Position numbers and translations under genes: made by a program | Assembly: GCA_024653645.1 (NCBI GenBank) | Contig: JANLHK010000074.1 | Span: 1 to 5,562, forward strand | Source of the DNA: Candidatus Roizmanbacteria bacterium | GTDB lineage: Bacteria > Patescibacteriota > Microgenomatia > UBA1406 | Reading direction: 5' to 3' | Length of the DNA: 5,562 bases | The notes under the pieces: generated by a model | Told to the model about the DNA's origin: nothing | What the model saw: the letters and a program-made list of their open reading frames with translations, nothing else | Database searches by the model: none | Shown: piece by piece, positions 1-5,562 of the stretch | How positions within the stretch are numbered: position 1 is the first letter of the stretch | Layout: each line of letters begins with the position of its first letter

Positions 1-443
1 TCGAGCACGAGCCTCTGGTAGCGGTTGTACTGGCCGAACCTACCCCTTCCCATAATCTCTTCAACTACTGCGGTTGCTAATGCAATGACGGTAAACATCA
101 GAACACGGGACCAGTTGGCACTTCCCAGTAACGATGTTGCGCCAGCTCCCAACAGGGTATAGGCTCCAATCACCATTAATGCAAGAAATATGCCCAGTGC
201 CAATAGCATTTCACGAAACGTATGCTGTGCCCGCAGTCCCAAGGCACTCGCGATTCCTTTTCCACTTTGAAAACGGGTCACAAATACCAGGATGGGCAAT
301 AGGAATATAGCCGGCTTGGCAATGAACTCGCTGAGCCAGAGCGGTCCGGCGACATTTGACCGAAAAAAGCTCCACAAAATGACCACCACTCCCCAAACGG
401 TCAGGACTCGCTCAACCAATACTTCTTTTTTTTCCTCTTTCAT
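1..443 (-). CDS. CPBP-family intramembrane metalloprotease (CAAX protease/Abi-like), N-terminal part, truncated by the window edge
   Basis: The reading frame is open for 147 codons from the ATG at 443-441 to the left edge, with no stop. The protein is hydrophobic, with likely membrane helices near residues 13-27, 45-56, 78-99 and 114-127. The last helix runs into VVEEIMGRG (residues 126-134), which fits EExxxR(G), the first catalytic motif of CPBP (CAAX protease and bacteriocin-processing) intramembrane proteases; E128, E129 and R133 are the key residues. The later histidine motifs of the family would lie outside the window, so activity cannot be judged. In eukaryotes the family cleaves prenylated CAAX proteins; bacterial members are mostly uncharacterised, with some linked to bacteriocin processing or immunity. 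The start overlaps the exonuclease stop as ATGA and has no Shine-Dalgarno sequence, which suggests translational coupling. A run of eight A's lies at codons 4-7. The family call rests on one motif plus topology. Confidence 0.68.
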   Translation of the reverse strand, partial: MKEEKKEVLVERVLTVWGVVVILWSFFRSNVAGPLWLSEFIAKPAIFLLPILVFVTRFQSGKGIASALGLRAQHTFREMLLALGIFLALMVIGAYTLLGAGATSLLGSANWSRVLMFTVIALATAVVEEIMGRGRFGQYNRYQRLVL

Positions 444-1396
444 GAGAAAAATGATAATTGATCTTTGTCTTTTTTACTAGGCTCTTTTTTCCCAAAGTCC
501 AGATCAGCCTTGGTTTCCAGACGTTTTTTAATACTTTGCAGACCATAGGTATCCAAAAAAGGCATAATGTGTTCTTTACTAATACCCGTACACGCCAGCT
601 TTGACATATCTACTTCAACCTCAACGTCCTGCTTAATGGTTGCCAATTGTTTGGCAAGTAATGCGCTATCCTTGTGAGTAATTAAGAGTAATCTGGTCCG
701 CGCAGGAATATCATCAATGTGCTCATACAGACGCTCAAGAGTTTCGTATTGTTCCAACAAACCAGTGGCAGTTTTGGGGCCAATGCCCGGAATACCGGCA
801 TAATTATCAGATGAATCACCCACCAATGCCTTATAATCAACGACCTGGTGCGGGTACACGCCCAGCTTTTTCTTCACGCCATCGCTGTTAAAGCGAGACA
901 TGTTATTTACCCCCATGGTGGGCATCATCACCAGCGCACGCTCATCCACCAACTGAAGCAAATCCCGATCACCCGTAATAATAAACAATGATGCCTGCGG
1001 ATGGCTGGCGCGAACATCGTGTACCACCGTACCAATCACGTCATCGGCCTCAAACCCTTCTTTCAGCAGTACCGGAATCTGGGCCGTTTCCAAAAACGAT
1101 TTTACGAGCGGAAATTGCACCTTAAGCTCGTCCGGCGCCTTCGGGCGTTGCGACTGATAGGTTACCAACAGCTCTTTTCGAAAGGTCGGTTTAGGCGTAT
1201 CCATACACACCACCATATGGGTAGGTCGCAGGGTATCAATGATAGAAATCAACATAGTGATGAAACCGTACAATGCATTGGTGGGTGTTCCATCGGGCGC
1301 CGTAAACGGAGGCAATGCATGATAGGCTCGGTGGATGAGCGCCGAACCGTCAATAACAACAACTACTGGTTCTATGGTATTTCCCATGCTGGACAT
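440..1396 (-). CDS. Stand-alone 5'-3' exonuclease / flap endonuclease (DNA polymerase I N-terminal domain type)
   Basis: This 318-residue protein matches the 5'-3' exonuclease domain of DNA polymerase I, which removes RNA primers and 5' flaps. Visible motifs are IDGSALIHRAYHA (15-27) with D16; the arch-region segment TYQSQRPKAPDEL (79-91); FEADDVIG (115-122); TGDRDLLQL (141-149); and the helix-3-turn-helix segment GDSSDNYAGIPGIGPKTA (193-210). The acidic metal ligands D118, D119, D143, D145, D194 and D197 are present, so it should be catalytically competent. No polymerase or proofreading domain follows: after a lysine-rich tail (303-311) the protein ends in QLSFFS (313-318), resembling a beta-clamp-binding peptide. 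An in-frame TAA lies three codons upstream of the ATG at 1396, so translation starts there or at the ATG of codon 4 (1387-1385); neither has a ribosome binding site. The gene overlaps the helicase 3' end by 25 bases and the next gene by 4. The length fits the isolated domain (about 290-320 residues). Confidence 0.95.
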   Translation of the reverse strand: MSSMGNTIEPVVVVIDGSALIHRAYHALPPFTAPDGTPTNALYGFITMLISIIDTLRPTHMVVCMDTPKPTFRKELLVTYQSQRPKAPDELKVQFPLVKSFLETAQIPVLLKEGFEADDVIGTVVHDVRASHPQASLFIITGDRDLLQLVDERALVMMPTMGVNNMSRFNSDGVKKKLGVYPHQVVDYKALVGDSSDNYAGIPGIGPKTATGLLEQYETLERLYEHIDDIPARTRLLLITHKDSALLAKQLATIKQDVEVEVDMSKLACTGISKEHIMPFLDTYGLQSIKKRLETKADLDFGKKEPSKKDKDQLSFFS

Positions 1397-4335
1397 ATAG
1401 GTTTAAACGAACACCAATCACAGTGTACTCCTTTTTGAGGGGGGAAGTTACCTGTTTCCAGCGTTGCAAGCGTATCGACTACCTCCTCTGTTACTTCGTC
1501 CAAATCACGCTTACTCGCCTCAATCGAAAACTTTTTATTCGCGTCAAGATAGTAATAGGTTAAGATAATGCGATTCTGCGCTATACCCAAAAATTGCTTA
1601 TCCATAACAGCGAGTGCGTACAGCCCCAACTGCAGCGATTTTTTCAGCTTTGACTCTATCGGCATCTTCCCCGTCTTGTAATCAACAACCTCATAGATAT
1701 CTCCCTTTTTATCAATCCGGTCTATTTTTCCGCTTATCACGTAGCGTTTCCCTTTGGTATTAGAGGCGAGGGTAAGACTAAACATACGCTCAAGCACTAC
1801 GGGTTCTCCGTGTTCTGCATGAAACGTGTCGTAGTATCGCGCAAGTATTTCTTTTCCATGTTCTTTGGCCTTGAGCCGTTCATCACGACTGCTGTACCCC
1901 ACGGGAATAAATGAGTGTTCAAAGGAGCTCAACAGCTGCTCCTTACTGTCTGTTCCTCCATCACGTATATGTTGATAAAACAACTCAAGCGCACGATGAA
2001 TACTTGAACCAAATGAAAGTGCGGGAGCGTCCGGCTCAGGGATGCGCAGCATATACCGATACCGGTACTGCAGTGGACAGGTGGTATAGGTGTCGATTTG
2101 TGAATACGAGTAGCGAACAATGCCGTATTTTTTTACATCATCAACCACCATCTCATTGCGCTCGCCCGGTGCTACCCCCATATCAAATATGGATAATTGC
2201 GATTCACTTTCCTCCAGCTTCCCGAGGTAATTCTGCAATTTCTTTTCACCGATTGCCTCTACGATAAACGGCGAAGGCTTTTTTTTACGTTTTCCTGATC
2301 CGTAATAATGGGAAAAGCTCAGATATAATCGGTCTTTTGCTCTCGTCATTCCCACATAGCAGAGTCGCCGCTCCTCCTGCATATGTGCGTCTCCACTCGG
2401 CAGTGTTTCGCGGATAAGTGCTTCAGGAATGGGAAGCGCTTCCTTGCGGTTGCGGCTGGGAAATCGGTCTGATACCATATTGGCCAAAAACACGATATTG
2501 AACTCAAGGCCTTTGGACCCATGAATTGTTGCAATAGTCACGGCATTTTCCACGCCAGACTCAGAGACGCCGGAAGTGGGTGAATCACCTAATTCAAGAG
2601 ATAGATCAATGTGGGTAATAGCGTCGCGAACAGTCGGTTCAATACCCTCGGATTCAAGCGCCTTCAGCTGTTTATAAAAACGAGTGATGTTATCAAGGCG
2701 CCGCTGGTCTTCGGTCGATTCAATGGTAGTCAGTAGTTTTAGATAACCACTTTTATCCAAAAAATCATAGACTACCTGAGTGACCGAATGGGTACGTGAG
2801 TCTTCAAGTAATGTTAGTAGCAGCGCTTGTGCCCTCTCCACTTTCGCTTTAGTAGCGGCATTAAATAACGGAGCGTAGCGCTTCATGTTTTCAAGCTCTG
2901 GCGACAGCTCACCCTGAGAAAGCGCCCGACTGGCGTCCATGGCTTCAAATAATGACCTACCGGTTTTCTTTGCAAAATTCATAAGGTACAACGTGTCTTT
3001 ATGGCTAAATGACATCACATCCATGCTCAGAATCCGATACAAACTAATTGAGTCCAACGGATTTTCCAAAAACCGCAGTAAGGCAATCAGATCACGGATT
3101 TCATTGCGGTAATACAGCAGTCCCGGTCCTACCGTTTGAAACGGAATGTGGGCCTGTTCAAATGCCTGCATGAACAACTTTGCGTGGTCATGTGCCCTTA
3201 CCAGCAGTGCCATATCACCATAGACATACCCGTTGTCAGCAACCAAATGCTTAATGGTGTCGACAACTTTCTCCGCCTCTGCCTGTCCATGAGTCGCATA
3301 CAATACTTCAACCTCGGTTGCGTTCTGCGTATCAGTTCGAGTAGTAATCAATTTTTTACTGATACCCAGTGTAGCCTCCAGAGTATCAGGATTATTGTGC
3401 TGGATCATGGCGTAGGAGGCATCCAAGATCGGTTGATGTGATCGATAATTATGATTCAAAATAAACTGCTTTGCATCCCTGTAGTCGTGCTGGAAATTGA
3501 GAATATTGGAGATACTGGCTCCCCTAAATTTATAAATGGATTGATTGTCATCGCCAATAACAGTTAATTGAGGGTTCTTTGATGGAGGAAACAGCAATTT
3601 CATCAGCTCATACTGAATAATGTTGGTGTCCTGAAATTCATCAACAAACCCATAGCGAAAACGCTCCCGCACCTGCTTAAGTATGGAGGGTTTGTTGCGC
3701 AGCAATTCAACCAGATAATAGGTTAAGTCTGAAAAATCCAATACATTTTTTTCCCGCTTTAGGGTTTCATATTCACCATACATATAGGCCAACTCTGTCG
3801 CTGCCTGTGCCTCCTGTTTTTCCTCTTCATTCTCTGGCTTCAAACTCTCCACATACGCTTTATACTGCGCCACTGATATGCCCTCGTCGCGAAGTCGTGA
3901 AAAATGAGTGAGCGCGCTTGATATAAATCCGTGGGGATTACCGGTTGAATGAAAATAGGTAAGCTTCATGCTTCCCAACCGCGTCCGAAACAGTGACACG
4001 GCATCAACGTCGGTGATGACACGAAATGACGGAGCAATGCCCATATGAATGCCATACTCCTGCAACAGTGATTCCGCGAATGAATGAAACGTCATAATCC
4101 ATAATTGATAAAACCCATACGGAAGCAACTCATCTACCCGCTGTTCCATTTCATAGGCTGCTTTCTCCGTGAATGTCAGTGCCACAATCTGTTGAGGCAA
4201 TACTTTCTTAGCGTTAATCAATGAAACGATTTTGTTCGTGATGACAAACGTCTTCCCTGTTCCCGCTCCAGCAATAATCAATGAGGGTCCTTTGTGGTAC
4301 GCTATGGCTGCAAGTTGTTCTTTGTTGGGCTTCAT
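1372..4335 (-). CDS. UvrD/PcrA-like superfamily 1 DNA helicase fused to a RecB/AddB-type Fe-S PD-(D/E)XK nuclease
   Basis: This 987-residue protein has two modules. The helicase half shows a Q-motif at the N terminus (N4-Q7), Walker A GAGTGKT (23-29), motif Ia ALTFTEKAA (52-60), Walker B DEFQDT (232-237), motif III GDDNQSIYKFRGA (261-273), NYRS (296-299), motif V TIHGSKGLEF (603-612) and motif VI ERRLCYVGMTRAKDRLYLS (655-673). After a linker (about 680-738) comes a RecB-family nuclease with H780, D872 (GKIDRID), D885 and K887 (DYKTGK) and Q902/Y906 (QLGLY). C753 together with C972, C975 and C981 (C-x2-C-x5-C) match the four-cysteine iron-sulfur staple of AddB and Cas4 nucleases. The protein should unwind and cut duplex DNA ends for repair. 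It is shorter than AddA (about 1,200 residues) and fuses an active motor to an AddB-like nuclease. QLSIF (713-717) in the linker resembles a clamp-binding motif. The start overlaps the rmuC stop as ATGA with no clear ribosome binding site; the gene ends with TAG. Confidence 0.95.
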   Translation of the reverse strand: MKPNKEQLAAIAYHKGPSLIIAGAGTGKTFVITNKIVSLINAKKVLPQQIVALTFTEKAAYEMEQRVDELLPYGFYQLWIMTFHSFAESLLQEYGIHMGIAPSFRVITDVDAVSLFRTRLGSMKLTYFHSTGNPHGFISSALTHFSRLRDEGISVAQYKAYVESLKPENEEEKQEAQAATELAYMYGEYETLKREKNVLDFSDLTYYLVELLRNKPSILKQVRERFRYGFVDEFQDTNIIQYELMKLLFPPSKNPQLTVIGDDNQSIYKFRGASISNILNFQHDYRDAKQFILNHNYRSHQPILDASYAMIQHNNPDTLEATLGISKKLITTRTDTQNATEVEVLYATHGQAEAEKVVDTIKHLVADNGYVYGDMALLVRAHDHAKLFMQAFEQAHIPFQTVGPGLLYYRNEIRDLIALLRFLENPLDSISLYRILSMDVMSFSHKDTLYLMNFAKKTGRSLFEAMDASRALSQGELSPELENMKRYAPLFNAATKAKVERAQALLLTLLEDSRTHSVTQVVYDFLDKSGYLKLLTTIESTEDQRRLDNITRFYKQLKALESEGIEPTVRDAITHIDLSLELGDSPTSGVSESGVENAVTIATIHGSKGLEFNIVFLANMVSDRFPSRNRKEALPIPEALIRETLPSGDAHMQEERRLCYVGMTRAKDRLYLSFSHYYGSGKRKKKPSPFIVEAIGEKKLQNYLGKLEESESQLSIFDMGVAPGERNEMVVDDVKKYGIVRYSYSQIDTYTTCPLQYRYRYMLRIPEPDAPALSFGSSIHRALELFYQHIRDGGTDSKEQLLSSFEHSFIPVGYSSRDERLKAKEHGKEILARYYDTFHAEHGEPVVLERMFSLTLASNTKGKRYVISGKIDRIDKKGDIYEVVDYKTGKMPIESKLKKSLQLGLYALAVMDKQFLGIAQNRIILTYYYLDANKKFSIEASKRDLDEVTEEVVDTLATLETGNFPPQKGVHCDWCSFKPICPAWEIP

Positions 4336-5321
4336 GCGATTTTCTTGGTTTCTTTTTCTGCCTCAATCGATATGCTCTGTGCCCGCGTTAATCGCTGTCC
4401 CAGCTGCACAAAAAATTTATTCACCTGTTGAAGTTGGTTGTAGGCATTTGATAGATGCTTGTCCAGTGTTGATAATGAATCAGCAATTTTTTCATATTCT
4501 TGTTTCGATGAATGGATAATGGCCAGGATTTCCTTCGCTTCTTTTTGAATACGTACTCCCTGCAGCGACATTAACACAGCCCGTAAAAACGCATGGAACG
4601 TACTGGGTGAAACCATCACCACCCGCTTTTCGCGAGCAGCCTCCTGTATCGCATCATGCATAATAGCCTCATAGAATACTGCTTCGGAAGGGATATACAT
4701 AATCGCATAATCAATAGTTCCCTGGTCGGTACGAATATATTTGCGAGCAATATCGCTAATATGCTTGATAACGTCTCGTTTAAACAACTTTTCAAATTCC
4801 TTCTTTTCTTTTTCCACCGTTGTACGATGCATTTCTTTAAAGTTTGCCATAGGAAATTTAGCATCAATCGGAATACTATCTTCCTGAAGCTTAATCAGCG
4901 CATCAACGATTTCACCATTGGGAAATGGGTACTGCAAAACAAAAAAGTCAGAGGGAAGCATTTGCTTTAACGTTTCCCCTAGAATGTGCTCGCCCATATT
5001 GCCCCGCAATTTAGGACTGCTGATATAGTCCTGCAAATCTTTCATACTTCTACCTATTTCGCTAAATTCGCCAATGCTTTTCTGCACCGTACCAATCACC
5101 TGAGAAGCTCTATCGAGACGTTCGCCCATTTCAGATGAATTTTTTTGCAGCGCATCAATAAACGTACGATGCTGTTCGCTGACCGATTGCGACATAAGCT
5201 GAGTCAACTCATCCTGGCGCTTTCTTGAATCGTTGAGATTATCCTGCAATTGTTTAAGAAAGAAGAATAAAAAAATCAAACCAATAATGAGTACTATTCC
5301 TATGAGTATCGTCAAGTCCAT
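4332..5321 (-). CDS. rmuC: DNA recombination protein RmuC homologue, membrane-anchored
   Basis: The 329-residue product starts with one hydrophobic helix (about 3-22), probably a membrane anchor. A charged, glutamine-rich region of likely coiled coil follows to about residue 98, then the RmuC core. Core signatures are LRGNMGEHILGETLKQMLP (105-123), the pair D140 (GEIVDALI) and D153-x-K155 (IPIDAKFP), and DYAIMYIPSEAVFYEAI (204-220). The D...DxK pattern fits the predicted PD-(D/E)XK-like fold of the family. E. coli RmuC limits inversion recombination between short repeats; its biochemistry is poorly defined. E. coli RmuC is about 475 residues, so this is a compact version with shorter flanking coiled coils. 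An in-frame TAA at 5335-5333 makes the ATG at 5321-5319 the first possible start, and it keeps the anchor helix intact. AGTAGG a few bases upstream is only a weak ribosome binding site. Its stop overlaps the helicase start, placing RmuC first in a DNA-end-processing operon. Confidence 0.95.
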   Translation of the reverse strand: MDLTILIGIVLIIGLIFLFFFLKQLQDNLNDSRKRQDELTQLMSQSVSEQHRTFIDALQKNSSEMGERLDRASQVIGTVQKSIGEFSEIGRSMKDLQDYISSPKLRGNMGEHILGETLKQMLPSDFFVLQYPFPNGEIVDALIKLQEDSIPIDAKFPMANFKEMHRTTVEKEKKEFEKLFKRDVIKHISDIARKYIRTDQGTIDYAIMYIPSEAVFYEAIMHDAIQEAAREKRVVMVSPSTFHAFLRAVLMSLQGVRIQKEAKEILAIIHSSKQEYEKIADSLSTLDKHLSNAYNQLQQVNKFFVQLGQRLTRAQSISIEAEKETKKIA

Positions 5322-5330
5322 GTACCTACT

Positions 5331-5367
5331 ATTTTACCAATATATTGGGCCAATATACCTGCTACAA
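5331..5367 (-). promoter_or_regulatory. Candidate sigma70-type promoter for the rmuC operon
   Basis: Read on the minus strand, TTGTAG (5367-5362) is followed after 17 bases by TATATT (5344-5339), a five-of-six match to TATAAT. Transcription would start near 5332, leaving a leader of about 11 bases with AGTAGG as a weak ribosome binding site. A second -10-like hexamer, TAAAAT (5336-5331), lies closer and would give an almost leaderless mRNA, but it lacks a good -35. This is the only non-coding DNA upstream of the four-gene run, so a promoter is expected here. The choice between the two -10 elements is uncertain. Confidence 0.4.
5337..5357. repeat. Nested palindromes built on CCAATATA, possible operator between divergent genes
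   Basis: Two perfect inverted repeats share a half-site. CCAATATATTGG (5337-5348) is a 12-base perfect palindrome. TATATTGG-G-CCAATATA (5341-5357) is an 8-base inverted repeat around a single central G. As a result CCAATATA occurs twice in direct orientation (5337-5344 and 5350-5357) with one inverted copy between. The block covers the proposed -10 and spacer of the rmuC promoter and lies just upstream of the plus-strand -10. That placement suits a repressor site, but no regulator is encoded in the window and AT-rich palindromes also arise by chance. The stem is too AT-rich, and has no T tract, for a terminator. Confidence 0.35.
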
Positions 5368-5368
5368 T
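5360..5368 (+). promoter_or_regulatory. Candidate extended -10 promoter for the plus-strand membrane protein gene
   Basis: TGCTACAAT fits the extended -10 pattern TGnTATAAT with one hexamer mismatch. No convincing -35 lies 16-18 bases upstream, which extended -10 promoters can tolerate. With the last T at -7, transcription would begin near 5375, two bases before the ATG or on it. The element overlaps the proposed -35 of the opposite-facing rmuC promoter (5362-5367), so the two promoters could compete for RNA polymerase. Confidence 0.35.
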
Positions 5369-5376
5369 CGTAACCA

Positions 5377-5562
5377 ATGATTGCCACCTATCTCACACTT
5401 ATTCTGGGCCTGGTTGCCATGCAACTGGTCTGGGCATTCACCGACCACGCCAAGCCCTTACAACGCCTACGCACTATAGACCTTCTGCGCACTGGGCTCA
5501 TCTATGGAATAGTATTGTTACAATGGGTAAGTCACGTATATTTCCCAATGCCTCCCACATTA
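5377..5562 (+). CDS. Small membrane protein of unknown function, N-terminal fragment cut by the right edge
   Basis: The frame is open for 62 codons from the ATG at 5377 to the right edge. An in-frame TAA lies at 5371-5373, two codons before the ATG, so translation cannot begin further upstream; the next ATG is codon 15, inside the first hydrophobic segment. The fragment has two likely membrane helices (about residues 4-21 and 42-58), joined by a positively charged, probably cytoplasmic loop (KPLQRLRTIDLLR, 26-38). This pattern is seen in many polytopic membrane proteins, and I recognise no family. There is no Shine-Dalgarno sequence, and a promoter-like element just upstream would start transcription at or within two bases of the ATG, so the mRNA may be leaderless. 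The gene is divergent from the rmuC operon, so a shared function should not be assumed. Confidence 0.6.
   Translation, partial: MIATYLTLILGLVAMQLVWAFTDHAKPLQRLRTIDLLRTGLIYGIVLLQWVSHVYFPMPPTL

Noticed and set aside
211..396. A 61-codon minus-strand open frame in the leftmost gene
   Set aside because: It is in a different frame from the CPBP-like protein, whose frame is open over the whole region, begins at an ATGA overlap and carries the EExxxR motif.
426..433. Run of eight A's (minus strand) near the CPBP start as a programmed frameshift site
   Set aside because: The run lies at codons 4-7 of an otherwise intact frame, and shifted frames lead to no conserved product. It is more simply a lysine/glutamate-rich N terminus.
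440..442. A split or frameshifted polA with the polymerase domain following the exonuclease
   Set aside because: The sequence after the stop encodes a hydrophobic CPBP-like protein, and no polymerase motif is seen in any frame to the left edge.
466..490. T-rich stretches near the exonuclease 3' end as a transcription terminator
   Set aside because: They encode the lysine-rich tail of the exonuclease, there is no GC-rich hairpin beside them, and the next gene overlaps by four bases.
1001..1438. A 145-codon plus-strand open frame opposite the exonuclease and the helicase 3' end
   Set aside because: It lies antisense to two genes with clear family motifs, its translation is low in complexity with no recognisable domain, and it has no promoter or ribosome binding site.
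1381..2118. The Fe-S nuclease domain as a CRISPR Cas4 gene
   Set aside because: It is continuous with the helicase frame, and no repeat array or other cas gene is present. The motif similarity reflects the shared RecB/AddB/Cas4 nuclease family.
4332..4335. Alternative genetic code with TGA read as glycine
   Set aside because: TGA ends both rmuC and the exonuclease gene inside ATGA overlaps with the next start, and both proteins are full domains at that point, so TGA is used as a stop.
4656..4970. A 104-codon plus-strand open frame within rmuC
   Set aside because: It is antisense to the conserved RmuC core; the translation looks like a shadow of the opposite strand and shows no family signature.

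Overview
The window is gene-dense bacterial DNA of moderate, roughly mid-40s, GC content judged by eye. Four genes on the minus strand form one tight operon-like run. It reads right to left: rmuC, then a UvrD/PcrA-type helicase fused to a RecB/AddB-like iron-sulfur nuclease, then a stand-alone 5'-3' (flap) exonuclease, then a CPBP-family intramembrane protease cut off by the left edge. The genes overlap by 4, 25 and 4 bases, so co-transcription and translational coupling are likely. A fifth gene, a small membrane protein of unknown function, starts on the plus strand at the right edge, across a 55-base divergent intergenic region. No tRNA, rRNA, CRISPR array or mobile element is visible, and no stretch over 300 bases lacks a gene.

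Taxonomy is inference only. Compact overlapping genes, almost no Shine-Dalgarno sequences, a polymerase-less 5'-3' exonuclease, a short RmuC and a single-chain helicase-nuclease would fit a streamlined genome such as Patescibacteria (Candidate Phyla Radiation), but nothing here proves it. TGA ends both rmuC and the exonuclease gene inside ATGA overlaps, so the code is not the UGA-glycine code of Gracilibacteria and Absconditabacteria.

The first three operon genes all belong to families that handle DNA ends, flaps or recombination intermediates. The helicase-nuclease has all superfamily 1 helicase motifs, a complete PD-(D/E)XK active site and four cysteines placed for a 4Fe-4S cluster. It may do in one polypeptide what AddAB, AdnAB or RecBCD do with several. 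RmuC is a membrane-anchored predicted nuclease-fold protein linked to recombination. The exonuclease would remove flaps or RNA primers. Both the helicase-nuclease (QLSIF, in the interdomain linker) and the exonuclease (QLSFF, at the extreme C terminus) carry a pentapeptide resembling the sliding-clamp-binding consensus QL(S/D)LF. This suggests the two enzymes may be recruited to the same beta clamp, and it is the most interesting observation here. The intergenic region holds overlapping divergent promoter-like elements and nested palindromes built on CCAATATA.
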